Assembly: GCF_900107735.1 (NCBI RefSeq) | Contig: NZ_FNQV01000003.1 | Span: 62,001-126,000 of the forward strand | Direction of reading: 5' to 3' | DNA: 64,000 bases | Origin: Bowdeniella nasicola | GTDB taxonomy: Bacteria; Actinomycetota; Actinomycetes; Actinomycetales; Actinomycetaceae | In this document: positions 1 through 13,323 of the stretch, piece after piece | Layout: the number at the start of each line of letters is the position of its first letter | Numbering within the stretch: the first letter of the stretch is position 1 | Translations under genes and position numbers: made by a program | Notes under the pieces: generated by a model | The model's database searches: none | What the model saw: only the letters and a program-made list of their open reading frames with translations | What the model was told of the DNA's origin: nothing

Positions 1-39
1 TGGATGAATCCAGCTCCCGCCCGGCTTTGTGTCAGGTGA

Positions 40-2073
40 CTAGCTCAGCACGCGGCGACGGTGTGCGGCGAGCACACCGAGTCCGAGAGCAAGCAGGCCG
101 GCGGCGCCAAGCGCGATACCGGTCGAGTCCGCACCGGTCACCGGCATCCCCGGCTTGCCGGGCTGGCCGGGCTTACCCGGGGTGGTTGGTTGGCTCGTGG
201 GCTGCTCGGTCGGGTCCTCGGTCGGCTTGTCCGTGGGCTCCTCGGTCGGCTGCTCAGTGGGCTGCTCAGTGGGCTGCTCCGTGGGCTGCTCGGTCGGGGC
301 GACCGACGCGGTGACGAGCTTCCAGTTGTCTTCGAAGAAGTCCTTCGGGTCGATCGTGCCGACATTCTGAGCCCAGTCGATGATGAGCTGACGGATCTCG
401 AGCAGATCGTTCCACACCACGGGGGCATCAACGGCGACCGGGTAGCCGCCACCGCCGTTTTGGCGGTAGTTGTTGACGGCGAGGATGAACTCGTCGGTGT
501 CCTTGATCGGCGTACCATCGGGCATCCGCAGGTTTTCGATGCGCTCGCCGACCGGCTTGGAGACGTTGATCTCGTAGAAGACTCCGGTCAGGGCGTCGTA
601 GTTGTAGTCCGGGATGCCGCGAGTTGCGCCCGGGTACTGGCAGTTGGTGCCGGTCTCGGGATCGAAATCAGCGCCCTGCTCGACCTGGCAGAAAAAGCGA
701 GCGGAGTACTCCAGGTATTCCTTCATGCCCTTGCCATCGATTTTGACCGCGGCCAGGGTGTTGTCGTAAATGTACAGACCCGCGATGTCCTTGATCGTCA
801 CGTCCCCCTTGGGGAAGACCGACTCGCGCGAGAACGGGGAGGTCTGCGCGATGACGGGCAGGTTCGCGTATTCGGTGCCCGCGAGGTTTTCCTTGACGGA
901 CTCCACCATGACGTGACCGATGAGGTCGAGAATCGGGGTGTCCTCATAGCGCGAGGTTTCCGTCTTCATCTCCTGGGTGGACTGCGCGACGACGGTGTTG
1001 ACGTAGTCGACGGTGGCCTTGTGGGCCTTGTCGAGCTCCGCGTTGCCGGTGATGCGCTCGGAATCGGCGGCCTCCGACGCGGCGTGCGTCGTCGAGGTCG
1101 TGTTGTCCCAGTCGATGGCGAAGGTGCCGTTCTCGCCTTCCACGAGCTTCAGCGACACTTCGGCAACGGACTGCGCCCAGAACTTGGGCTGGGCGAGGAG
1201 CACGGGATCGCCGTCTGGGGCCGTGAACTTCTGGCCCTTGTTCTCCACGTGCGAGTGGCCCGCGATGACGACGTCGAGATCGTTGACGTTCGTGGCCAGC
1301 GAGCGGGCGACGTTCTCGCCAAGCTCGGCGGGATTCCACGTCGCGCCATCCGGATCCTGGCCAGTGTGGGCGAGGGCCACGACGACATCAGCGCCGGCGT
1401 CCTTCATGATCGGCACGTACTTTTGTGCCGTCTCCACGATGTCCTTGAAGTCGAGCTTGCCCTCGACCAGGGCCTTATCCCAGGTGCGGACGCCCGGGGT
1501 CACGAGGCCAAGGACGCCGACCTTGACGGTCTTGCCGTCGATCTCGCGCTCGAAAATTTCGTAGGGCTTTTGGGCCGGGCCACCGGTCTCGACGTTGATG
1601 ACGTTAGCGCCGAGCAGGGGAGCGTTCAGCTGCGAATCGTACTTGGCGAGCAGCGGCAGGCCGTAGTTGTATTCGTGGTTGCCCACCACGAGGGCGTCAT
1701 AGCCGATCGTGTTGTAGGCAATGGCCATCGGGTGCTGCGAGATGTCGAGCTTTTCGGGCTGGACGGCAGCGAGGTAGGTCAGGGGAGTGCCCTGAATGGC
1801 ATCGCCGTTATCGAACAGCATGACCGAATCCGGATCGGCAGCCGCGGCGCGCTTTTGCTGCACGATCGAATCCACCCGGGCGAGGCCGAGTTCCTTGCCG
1901 GGGCCGTAAGGCGCGTCCCGGAAGTAGTCCCAGTTCATGACGTGCCCGTGCACGTCGGTGGTGGCGAGCAGCGTCAGGTCCACGGAGTCTCCGGGGGCTG
2001 CGCTGGCAGGAAGAATCGTCGAAGCGGTGAGGGCCGCAGCGACGAGACCACTGGCGAAGATGCGAGATCGCAT
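40..2073 (-). CDS. wall-anchored CpdB-like 2',3'-cyclic-nucleotide phosphodiesterase / 3'-nucleotidase
   Basis: 677 aa. A signal peptide (about residues 1-26, ending ASAAP) precedes a calcineurin-type metallophosphoesterase domain. Metal-binding motifs are D40-x-H42, NGD at 89-91, GNHE at 131-134 and GHSH at 272-275. The 5'-nucleotidase C-terminal domain follows. The text around the first motif (DVHGHVMNWDYF) is closer to CpdB than to UshA, which suggests 2',3'-cyclic and 3'-nucleotide substrates. The C-terminus has a PTEQP-repeat wall spacer (residues 593-642) and a sortase signal with MPVTG (643-647), a hydrophobic stretch and RRR. The first position is M instead of the usual L. The enzyme should act outside the cell, covalently fixed to peptidoglycan, releasing phosphate and nucleosides. 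A PHO-box-like repeat lies upstream. Family assignment is firm; the exact substrate is inferred. Confidence 0.9.
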   Translation of the reverse strand: MRSRIFASGLVAAALTASTILPASAAPGDSVDLTLLATTDVHGHVMNWDYFRDAPYGPGKELGLARVDSIVQQKRAAAADPDSVMLFDNGDAIQGTPLTYLAAVQPEKLDISQHPMAIAYNTIGYDALVVGNHEYNYGLPLLAKYDSQLNAPLLGANVINVETGGPAQKPYEIFEREIDGKTVKVGVLGLVTPGVRTWDKALVEGKLDFKDIVETAQKYVPIMKDAGADVVVALAHTGQDPDGATWNPAELGENVARSLATNVNDLDVVIAGHSHVENKGQKFTAPDGDPVLLAQPKFWAQSVAEVSLKLVEGENGTFAIDWDNTTSTTHAASEAADSERITGNAELDKAHKATVDYVNTVVAQSTQEMKTETSRYEDTPILDLIGHVMVESVKENLAGTEYANLPVIAQTSPFSRESVFPKGDVTIKDIAGLYIYDNTLAAVKIDGKGMKEYLEYSARFFCQVEQGADFDPETGTNCQYPGATRGIPDYNYDALTGVFYEINVSKPVGERIENLRMPDGTPIKDTDEFILAVNNYRQNGGGGYPVAVDAPVVWNDLLEIRQLIIDWAQNVGTIDPKDFFEDNWKLVTASVAPTEQPTEQPTEQPTEQPTEEPTDKPTEDPTEQPTSQPTTPGKPGQPGKPGMPVTGADSTGIALGAAGLLALGLGVLAAHRRRVLS
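148..297 (-). repeat. 12-bp coding tandem repeats (PTEQ/PTEE wall spacer)
   Basis: On the plus strand the unit GGGCTGCTCNGT recurs in tandem. On the minus strand it encodes repeats of Pro-Thr-Glu-Gln and variants, followed by PGKPGQPGKPG. This is the extended spacer that carries the enzyme through the wall. Perfect 12-bp units can change number by slippage without shifting the frame, so spacer length may vary between strains. Confidence 0.85.
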
Positions 2074-2141
2074 GAAGGTCCCTTCGTCGTTGATAAGGTT
2101 CGCCCAGCATAAGGCGAGCCGGCTTCACTGCACCAGACGTT

Positions 2142-2159
2142 GGTGAACATTGGGTGACA
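2142..2159 (-). promoter_or_regulatory. PHO-box-like direct repeat upstream of the CpdB-like gene
   Basis: Read on the minus strand: TGTCACC-CAAT-GTTCACC, two 7-mers at an 11-nt period, matching the actinobacterial PhoP consensus built on GTTCACC repeats with 4-nt gaps. It lies 69-86 nt upstream of the start codon and in the same orientation as the gene. Binding is inferred. The regulator itself is not in the window. Confidence 0.65.
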
Positions 2160-2231
2160 TCGTGCTATGAGCTCAACCACAGCCCGATCGACACGTTGTC
2201 AAAATAACTACGGAAAAGGGTGTGTAAAATA

Positions 2232-2498
2232 ATGGGTATGACACACACCTGTGGTTGCCAGCACACCAACCTGCTGGAAGAGACAATCGACGTCCTCGCG
2301 ATCCCGCACTCCGTCCGTCATGCCGCCATCCTTGGCGCGGTTTCCTCGCTGCCGGTCGGCGCGACGATCCTCATTAAGGCGCCGCACGTCCCAACGCCGC
2401 TGCTCAACCAGATCACCGAACTCGAAGGCGAATGGGCCTTCGAGATGGTTCAGGAGGGTCCGACCGACTGGATCGTGCGCGTCGCCCGCCAGTCCTAA
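2232..2498 (+). CDS. DUF2249 domain protein
   Basis: 88 aa from ATG 2232. A GTG at 2220 and an ATG at 2238 are alternatives; 2232 stands about 11 nt behind a GGAAAAGGG purine tract. The order of an LxVxxIPxxxRH-type start, a short hydrophobic strand, TPLLNQI and a terminal EGPTDWIVRV matches the small DUF2249 domain. That domain occurs alone or fused to hemerythrin-like and nitrogen-oxide/redox proteins. The N-terminus carries a C-x-C-x-H cluster that might bind metal. No biochemical role is known to me. It is divergent from the nucleotidase and 26 nt ahead of the methyltransferase gene, so it may share that transcript. Confidence 0.75.
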   Translation: MGMTHTCGCQHTNLLEETIDVLAIPHSVRHAAILGAVSSLPVGATILIKAPHVPTPLLNQITELEGEWAFEMVQEGPTDWIVRVARQS

Positions 2499-2524
2499 CG
2501 TTTCAGGGTGTCTAGGCTGAGGAC

Positions 2525-4129
2525 ATGCCAGCACCCGATATCCGGTCCATCGGCGATGACGAGCGCACTGACGTGACCGCGCCACCGCCGCCGAACCTCG
2601 GCGACCCCGCCCTCGCGGCCGACCTGCGCGCCGACCTTGCCAGCTACACCTCCGATGTGCTCGATGAGCTTCTCGGACCTGTCGCCGCTGCCGCCCTTGC
2701 TCGCGAACAGCGCATTCCCGCCCGAATCGCGCTCGCCGAAAGTAGCGAGCCGCTAGCGCTGCTGGCTCGACTCTTCCTCCTCGGCGACGAACTGACCGGC
2801 GCCGAGGTCGAGCGGGCCCTGCCTGCTACGACGCCCGCGCGCGCCGAAGCCGCGCACCTCGTTACCCGCAGCGCGACCGGGCGCTTTCGCGCCGCGGTCG
2901 ATATCTCGCCCACCGGCATCGATCCGGCCGACGGCCCAGCCTGGATCGTCTCCGACCTGCCCGAAACCGTCCTCGGCCATGCCCTGCCGCCCTGGCACGT
3001 CCTCGGCGTTGGGGGAGCGAGCCAGACCTTGCACGCGCTGCTGCCGCAACCCCCGGCAGGTGGCAGCCTCGGCACCGTGCTCGATCTCGGCACCGGGTCG
3101 GGCATTCAGGCGCTCACCCTCGCTCGTCGCGCCGAACGGGTCATCGCCACCGACCTGTCCGAGCGGGCCCTCGCCTTCCTATGCGCTAATGCGGCGCTCG
3201 CGGACATCCCCGACGGCGTCATCGAGGCTCGCGCCGGTTCGCTCTTCGAGCCGGTGGCGGGCGAGACGTTCGACCTCATCGTGTCCAACCCGCCGTTCGT
3301 TATCACGCCCGCCGCGGCCTACGACGCTGGCCTGCCGGTCATGGAATACCGCGATTCTGGCACCGGCGCGAGCGGCGATGAGCTCCTCGCGCGCCTCATC
3401 GCCGATCTCGGCACCCACCTCGCGCCCGGCGGACGCGCCATCATCTTGGCCAACTGGGAAGTGCGCGCGAACGAGGACGAGTTCGCGCGGCCGCGCGCCT
3501 GGGTGGCGGCCGCCGAAGCCCGTGCAGGTGTGCCCCTGGATTCGTGGATCATTCGTCGCGAGTTCCAGGACGCCGCGGAGTATGCCGAGATGTGGCTGCG
3601 CGACGGGGGCCTGAGCGATGATTACGACGCGCTGTACCGCGCTTACCTCGCCGATTTCGCCGCCCGTGGCGTGCGCTGGGTCGACTTCGGCTACCTCCTT
3701 TTCACCCGCCCACTGAGCAGCGAGCGCGGCGTGCACGAGACCTCCGACCTCACCGGTCATGCCGCACCCGACGGCGAGACCCTGTGGCGGCTAGCGGCCG
3801 AGCGTGCCCGCCTGGAACGAACCTCCGATAGCGACCTCGCGGCGAGCCGCATCACGGCGGCAGACGATGTCACGCTCGAGCATCATTTCCGTATCGGCGA
3901 ATCCCAGCCCGAGGTCATCACCGCCACCCAGGGCGGCGGCCTGCACCAGGTCGTTTCCTGCCCCACTGAAATGGCGGGCCTACTGTCGGCCGCCGATGGC
4001 AGCCTCACCGTGGGCCAAATCGCCGCCGCCCTCGCCGCCCTGCTCGACGTCGAGGGTGAGGCCATGGCAAAGGCCTGTATTGCCCACACCCGCCGCCTGG
4101 CAAGCATCGGAATGCTGAGCGTCGGCTAG
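2525..4129 (+). CDS. class I SAM-dependent methyltransferase (actinobacterial NPPF type)
   Basis: 534 aa. Motif I (LDLGTGSGIQAL, near residue 186) and the catalytic NPPF motif (residues 255-258, in SNPPFVI) identify an N-methyltransferase of the HemK/PrmC/RlmG-like group. These methylate glutamine amides or nucleic-acid bases. The protein is much longer than HemK: about 170 extra N-terminal residues and a C-terminal domain of about 190 residues flank the catalytic core. This three-part layout is typical of an uncharacterised actinobacterial family. The true substrate (release-factor Gln, rRNA base or other) cannot be read from the sequence. The first ATG 2525 is 26 nt after the DUF2249 stop. 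Confidence 0.8.
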   Translation: MPAPDIRSIGDDERTDVTAPPPPNLGDPALAADLRADLASYTSDVLDELLGPVAAAALAREQRIPARIALAESSEPLALLARLFLLGDELTGAEVERALPATTPARAEAAHLVTRSATGRFRAAVDISPTGIDPADGPAWIVSDLPETVLGHALPPWHVLGVGGASQTLHALLPQPPAGGSLGTVLDLGTGSGIQALTLARRAERVIATDLSERALAFLCANAALADIPDGVIEARAGSLFEPVAGETFDLIVSNPPFVITPAAAYDAGLPVMEYRDSGTGASGDELLARLIADLGTHLAPGGRAIILANWEVRANEDEFARPRAWVAAAEARAGVPLDSWIIRREFQDAAEYAEMWLRDGGLSDDYDALYRAYLADFAARGVRWVDFGYLLFTRPLSSERGVHETSDLTGHAAPDGETLWRLAAERARLERTSDSDLAASRITAADDVTLEHHFRIGESQPEVITATQGGGLHQVVSCPTEMAGLLSAADGSLTVGQIAAALAALLDVEGEAMAKACIAHTRRLASIGMLSVG

Positions 4130-4169
4130 GTCGCGATTCGATCACGACGGGGGATATCCCCGCGACAAC

Positions 4170-4198
4170 CTACGGAGCCGTAAGTTACGGTGGCGTAG
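4170..4198. promoter_or_regulatory. 29-bp palindrome, putative TetR-type operator of the desaturase cassette
   Basis: The sequence reads CTACG-nnn-CCGTAA-G-TTACGG-nnn-CGTAG. Eleven of fourteen positions per arm pair perfectly around a central G. Its last base is the first base of the GTG start codon of the reductase gene, so a bound repressor would block transcription or initiation. The size and symmetry fit a TetR-family operator. Actinobacterial desaturase genes are often under TetR repressors such as mycobacterial MadR. No TetR gene is in the window. Confidence 0.6.
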
Positions 4199-5298
4199 TG
4201 AGTATCAAGCCGACACCCGCCGCGCGCCGCAGCATGCTCTCGCGCGTGCGCTCCGGCGCGGGGCGCCTCGCGGCCTCCCTCGCCACCCCGCTCGTGCCCG
4301 GCGACTACCTCGATCTCATCTCGCCCCTGCGCTCCGGCGCCGATCTGCGCGCCCGCATCATCGCCCGCCACCGCGAGACCGAGCGCACCGCCACCCTGAC
4401 GCTGCGCCCCTCCGGCGCCTGGCGCGGCCACATTCCCGGCCAGTACGTGCGCATCGGCGTCGATATCGACGGCGTGCGCCGCTGGCGCGCCTACTCGATC
4501 ACCTCGCCGAGAGCTGGCGCTGCGGCTGATTTCACCATCACCGTCACGATGATCGATTCGGGCCTCGTCTCCGCCCACCTCGTGACCGGCGACGTCGTCG
4601 GCTCCCTCATCGCCCTCGACCAAGCCACGGGCGACTTCATCAGCCCCACGCCCGCCCCCGGCCGCGTCCTGCTGCTGACCGGCGGCTCGGGCCTCACCCC
4701 CGTCCTCGGGATGCTGCGCTCCGGCGTCTTTGCCGGCGCCGACGTCGCCCTCATCCACTCCATCCGCCGCGCCGCCGATCTCGTCGCCGGCGAGGAACTG
4801 GCCGCCTGGGCCCGCGAGCACGGCAACAGCCTCGTCGTTCGCGTGACCGACGACGACGGCCAGCTGCGCCTGTCCGATCTCGATCACCTCGTGCCCGACT
4901 GGCGCGAGCGCCATACCTTCGCGTGCGGCCCCACCGGGCTGCTCGACGACTGCCAGGCCCACTGGGGCGAGTTCGAGATCGGTGATCGCCTCACCGTCGA
5001 ACGCTTCCGCCCCACCCTTGCCGCCATCGGCGACGGCGGCACCGCAACGTTTTCCCGCAGCAACACCACCGTCGTCGCCGACGGCGGTAGCGCGCTGCTG
5101 GATGTCGGCGAGGACGCGGGCGTCCTCATGCCCTCCGGCTGCCGGATGGGTATCTGCTTCGGCTGCCTCGCGCCCCTGAAAGAAGGCAGCGTGAAAGACC
5201 TGCGCAACGGCGAGGTCACTACCGCCGCCGACGGCGAAACCGTTCCCATCCAAACCTGCATCTCTGCCGCCGCCGGCCCCTGCACGATCGACCTGTAA
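4198..5298 (+). CDS. ferredoxin reductase, FAD/NAD(P)H with C-terminal 2Fe-2S domain (desaturase electron donor)
   Basis: 366 aa from GTG 4198. No Shine-Dalgarno is visible and the start abuts a large palindrome, so a leaderless transcript is likely. The order is an FAD-binding domain (RAYSITSP), an NAD(P)-binding domain (GGSGLTPVLGML), then a plant-type ferredoxin domain with C-x4-C-x2-C (SGCRMGICFGCLA) and a final Cys in IQTC. This is the layout of the mycobacterial reductase that feeds electrons to stearoyl-CoA desaturase (Rv3230c/DesA3 type). It lies 25 nt ahead of the membrane desaturase. I infer one electron-transfer cassette: NAD(P)H to FAD to 2Fe-2S to the diiron desaturase. Confidence 0.88.
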   Translation: MSIKPTPAARRSMLSRVRSGAGRLAASLATPLVPGDYLDLISPLRSGADLRARIIARHRETERTATLTLRPSGAWRGHIPGQYVRIGVDIDGVRRWRAYSITSPRAGAAADFTITVTMIDSGLVSAHLVTGDVVGSLIALDQATGDFISPTPAPGRVLLLTGGSGLTPVLGMLRSGVFAGADVALIHSIRRAADLVAGEELAAWAREHGNSLVVRVTDDDGQLRLSDLDHLVPDWRERHTFACGPTGLLDDCQAHWGEFEIGDRLTVERFRPTLAAIGDGGTATFSRSNTTVVADGGSALLDVGEDAGVLMPSGCRMGICFGCLAPLKEGSVKDLRNGEVTTAADGETVPIQTCISAAAGPCTIDL

Positions 5299-5323
5299 CC
5301 CCCGAGAATCTGGAGCCCTCCCC

Positions 5324-6511
5324 ATGACCACTCTCGCCCCACCCGCCCCCGCAGCGCCCCCGCGCACCCGCCCCGCCCCGCACCTGAGCGATGAGCAAGT
5401 CGAGGCCCTCGCCGCCGAGCTCGACGCCCTGCGCGATGAAATCCTCGCCAAACGCGGAGCCGATGATGCCGCCTATATTCGCCGCGTCATCGCCACCCAG
5501 CGCTGGCTGGAGATGGGCAGCCGCGCGGTCCTGCTGTTTTCCAAGTGGCGCCCCGCCTTCTGGCTCGGCACGAGCGGCCTCGCGGTCGCCAAGATCCTAG
5601 AAAACATGGAAATCGGCCACAACGTCATGCACGGCCAATGGGACTGGATGCGCGATCCAAAAATCCACTCCTCGACGTGGGAATGGGACCACGTCTCGCC
5701 GGCCGCGCAGTGGAAGTACTCCCACAACCACCTGCACCACACCTACACGAACGTCCTGGACCGCGATAACGATCTCGGCTACGGCATCATGCGCGTGGAT
5801 GAGGCACAGGAGTGGCGGCCCTTCCACCTCGCCCAGCCCGTCATTAACCTCGTGAACGCCGTGATGTTCGAATACTCCATCGCCGCCTACGATCTGGAGC
5901 TCGGGCCCTACCTGAACGGCACCTCGGACAAGTCGGAAGAGCAGTTCAAGGCCGAGTCCCGCGCGGTGATCGAGAAGATCAAACGGCAGGCGTTCAAGGA
6001 CTACGTCCTGCACCCGATCCTGTCCGGCCCGAGCGCGTTGTCCACCCTCGGCGCGAACGTCCTAGCGAACCTGATCCGCAACGTCTGGTCCCACACCGTC
6101 ATCATCTGCGGGCACTTCCCCGAGGGGGTGGAGACTTTCGAAACCGAATCGATCGACGGCGAAACCCGTGGCGAATGGTACCTGCGCCAGCTCCTTGGCA
6201 GCGCCAATATTTCCGGGCCGCGCGCCCTGCACATCATGACCGGCAACCTATCCCACCAGATCGAACACCACCTCTTCCCGGACCTGCCGAGCTCGCGCTA
6301 TCACGAGATCGCGCCGCGCATCCGCGAGATCATGAGCCGCTACGGCCTGACCTACGTCACGGGCCCGATGCCGGTGCAGGTGGCGAGCGTGACGAAGAAG
6401 ATCTTCCGCCTCGCGCTGCCGAACAAGGATCCGAAGGTCTCGCGCCCCGCCCAAATCTGGCGTGCCCTTCGCGGGCGCGCGGAAAAAGTAGTGCCGCTTC
6501 CCGAAAGGTGA
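5324..6511 (+). CDS. membrane fatty acid (acyl-CoA) desaturase
   Basis: 395 aa. The three histidine clusters of membrane diiron desaturases are present: H99-NVM-H, H134-NHLHH and H311-QIEHH. Hydrophobic segments lie between them. The enzyme should introduce a cis double bond into a saturated acyl chain using O2 and electrons from the reductase encoded just upstream, adjusting membrane fluidity. The start ATG 5324 has CTGGAG about 10 nt before it. The first 20 residues are a Pro/Ala-rich cytosolic tail. Regiospecificity (delta-9 is commonest) is not readable from the sequence. A small GC-rich hairpin (6512-6526) follows the stop codon directly. Confidence 0.9.
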   Translation: MTTLAPPAPAAPPRTRPAPHLSDEQVEALAAELDALRDEILAKRGADDAAYIRRVIATQRWLEMGSRAVLLFSKWRPAFWLGTSGLAVAKILENMEIGHNVMHGQWDWMRDPKIHSSTWEWDHVSPAAQWKYSHNHLHHTYTNVLDRDNDLGYGIMRVDEAQEWRPFHLAQPVINLVNAVMFEYSIAAYDLELGPYLNGTSDKSEEQFKAESRAVIEKIKRQAFKDYVLHPILSGPSALSTLGANVLANLIRNVWSHTVIICGHFPEGVETFETESIDGETRGEWYLRQLLGSANISGPRALHIMTGNLSHQIEHHLFPDLPSSRYHEIAPRIREIMSRYGLTYVTGPMPVQVASVTKKIFRLALPNKDPKVSRPAQIWRALRGRAEKVVPLPER

Positions 6512-6526
6512 GCCCACCACGTGGGC
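6512..6526 (+). terminator. weak hairpin after the desaturase gene
   Basis: GCCCAC-CAC-GTGGGC begins right after the TGA. The stem is 6 bp with no T-run, so termination is doubtful. Confidence 0.3.
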
Positions 6527-6586
6527 CGGGCGCCCGAGCGGTAAGCTCGATGACGCCTGGTCCATCGTTGCCGTTTTGGGGATTAC

Positions 6587-8883
<2,297 letters not shown>

Positions 8884-8887
<4 letters not shown>

Positions 8888-9027
8888 ATGAGGTTGAGCG
8901 CCTTGCCCACCCGCACGGCGTTCTCCCGGTTCTTTACGCCCAGGCGCCGATAGATCGATTTCGCTGTCGAGCGGATCGTCTCGACGCCCACGTGCTGCAG
9001 CGAAGCGATCTGGTGACTGCGCACGTT
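8884..9027 (-). pseudogene. 3' remnant of a LuxR-type HTH regulator
   Basis: Read on the minus strand, 47 codons encode the second half of a LuxR/GerE helix-turn-helix. It runs from RSHQIASLQHVGVETIRSTA to SIYRRLGVKNRENAVR and ends LNLI. It lines up with the usual 'EIA..L.VSENTVKTHV..IYRKLGV..R.EAV' pattern. A TAG (9028-9030) stands immediately before it and no start codon exists, so all upstream coding sequence is lost. Its stop codon overlaps the purL stop. The C-terminal fragment is well preserved, which suggests a recent deletion. The 9031-9204 stretch further right has no recognisable gene and should hold the gdhA promoter. Confidence 0.75.
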
Positions 9028-9150
9028 CTAAAGGTGGGGTGGAAGAAGACCGTGCCAGATTGTGGGACGGCAGCCGGCGGTTTTACTATGTGGTCACCGT
9101 TTTTTGGTCAGCGCAATAGGTGTGTAGCGTTGGCCTCGAACTCAAGTTAG

Positions 9151-11662
<2,512 letters not shown>

Positions 11663-11666
<4 letters not shown>

Positions 11667-13117
11667 GACGAGCTATCCGATCCGCGTCGCCGCATCGCAT
11701 CGATCACCGCGATGACGAGCGCAACTGCGATCATCCCCACCGTCACGCGCAGCGCCATCGAAAACGCGTGGCCGTAAGACTCCGCCGGCGTTCCGGCCGT
11801 CATTGCCTGCGTTGCGAAAAAGACGCTCGTCATGACGGCGAGCCCCACGGAGGCGCCCACCCGTTGGGTCGTCTGCAGCACCCCGCCCGCCGTGCCGCCG
11901 TAGGAGACCGGAACATCAGCGAGGGTGAGGGTCTGGTTAGGCGAGATCACGACGCCCGAGCCCGCACCCGAAACCGCCATGAGTGCGGCAAACACCCAGA
12001 TGAGTTGCGGCTGCGGCACATAGATCGAGGCGAGGTCGATCGCGGTGATCCCGAGCGCCATGACAGCAAGCCCGATGACGACGAGCCAGCGTCCCAGTCC
12101 TGGCAGCCAACTGCCCGAGCGGGCCGAGGTGTAGCCCGCGGTCACCGCAAAGGGCAGGCCGAGCGCACCCGCCACGAGCGCACTGAGTTCCAGCCCCGAT
12201 TGAACGTAGACCGACATAACGATCCAAATCCCAGTGAAGCCCGCAAAGTAGGCGGTGCCCATCGCGGTGCCGAACGCGAAGCCCGTATTACGCATCAGCG
12301 AGCGCGGCAAGACGGCGGAGCCGCCGCGCCTATCCAGCACAATCTCCCACGTCATGAACGCGATGAACCCCGCCGCTGCGACGGCCAGCCACCACCACGG
12401 GGCGTTCGCGAGTCCGCCCTGCTCCGTGCCGACGAACGGAATCATGAGCGCCAGCACCGTGATCCCCAGGAGAAGTAAGCCGAGCACATCGAGCTTCAGC
12501 CTGCCTGCCGCCCCCCGGTCGTGATCGGGCAGGTAGCGCGCTGCCGCAATGACAAGGATGATGCCGACGGGCAGGTTCACGAGGAAGACGGACCGCCACC
12601 CCAGCTCCGGGCCGAGCACCGCGATCAGCACGCCACCAAGCACCGGTCCCAGCGCCGTCGAGACACCGATCGCCGCGCCAAACATCCCGAATGCTTTGCC
12701 ACGTTCCGCGCCGGAAAACAGTTGCTGGATGAGCCCGACGACCTGCGGGTTGATGATTGCCGCCGCCACGCCCTGCGCGAGCCGGAAGGCGGCGAGGGCC
12801 GCGGCCGTGGGTGCGAGCCCGCACGCGACGGAGGCGATCACGAAGCCGATGACGCCGATGAGGAACATGCGGCGCCGGCCATACACATCGCCGAACCGGC
12901 CAGCCGGCACGAGTGCGAGACCGAACGCCAATGAGTAGCCCGCAACGATCAGCTGGATGTGGGCGGGAGTCGCATCGAGCGAGGCCTCGATCGAAGGCAG
13001 CGCAATATTAACGATGGAGACGTCGAGCAGCGTCATGAAGCCCGCCGCGAGAATCACCGCGAATGCGCGCTTGCGTTCATCGGGTGGCAGGGCGGCAGAC
13101 TCGTGAGGGCTCGACAC
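11663..13117 (-). CDS. DHA2-family (EmrB/QacA) MFS efflux transporter
   Basis: 484 aa with about 14 hydrophobic segments, the size and topology of DHA2 drug:H+ antiporters. Recognisable parts are the N-terminal 'LDVSIVNIALPSIE' segment, motif A (GRFGDVYGRRRMF) and the motif C-like stretch GAAIGVSTALGPVLGG. It should export hydrophobic compounds across the membrane in exchange for protons. The substrate is not predictable. The start codon GTG 13117 has only a weak AGGTGA upstream. The gene is first in a two-gene operon with the Rossmann-like protein. A PHO-box-like repeat lies 58-75 nt upstream, though it may serve the divergent nucleotidase gene instead. Confidence 0.88.
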
Positions 13118-13174
13118 ACAAGCTGTTCTATCACCTATATGGGCAACCGGCGGTTTGCGCCCGAGTGGCCGCCA

Positions 13175-13192
13175 GGTGAGAGCCTGGTGAAC
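13175..13192 (-). promoter_or_regulatory. PHO-box-like direct repeat in the MFS/UshA-like divergent region
   Basis: Minus-strand reading: GTTCACC-AGGC-TCTCACC, an 11-nt period with one full consensus unit. It lies between divergent genes, 58 nt from the MFS start and 131 nt from the nucleotidase start. Control of the nucleotidase fits its function better; its orientation fits the MFS gene better. Confidence 0.5.
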
Positions 13193-13323
13193 GCAATCAA
13201 AAGTGGGTGAGTTTGTTCCCTTATGCGGTCAACCTTCTTCACAACATTGCGCCTGCGGGTTAGCCTTGAGTGGACGGCTGTCCCCGCAGCCAGACCTATC
13301 CATGAACAAAAGGACGAGGTTTC

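Noticed and set aside
187-297. Tandem 12-bp repeats resembling a CRISPR array
   Set aside because: Units are contiguous, without spacers, and encode a PTEQ wall spacer in frame.
61-2112. 683-codon plus-strand frame over the CpdB-like gene
   Set aside because: The minus-strand frame has a signal peptide, metallophosphatase motifs and a sorting signal; the plus frame has none.
13210-13240. Second PHO-like site (GGTCAACCTTCTTCAC) nearer to the UshA-like gene
   Set aside because: The TCA cores are 10 nt apart, not 11, and neither unit matches the consensus well.
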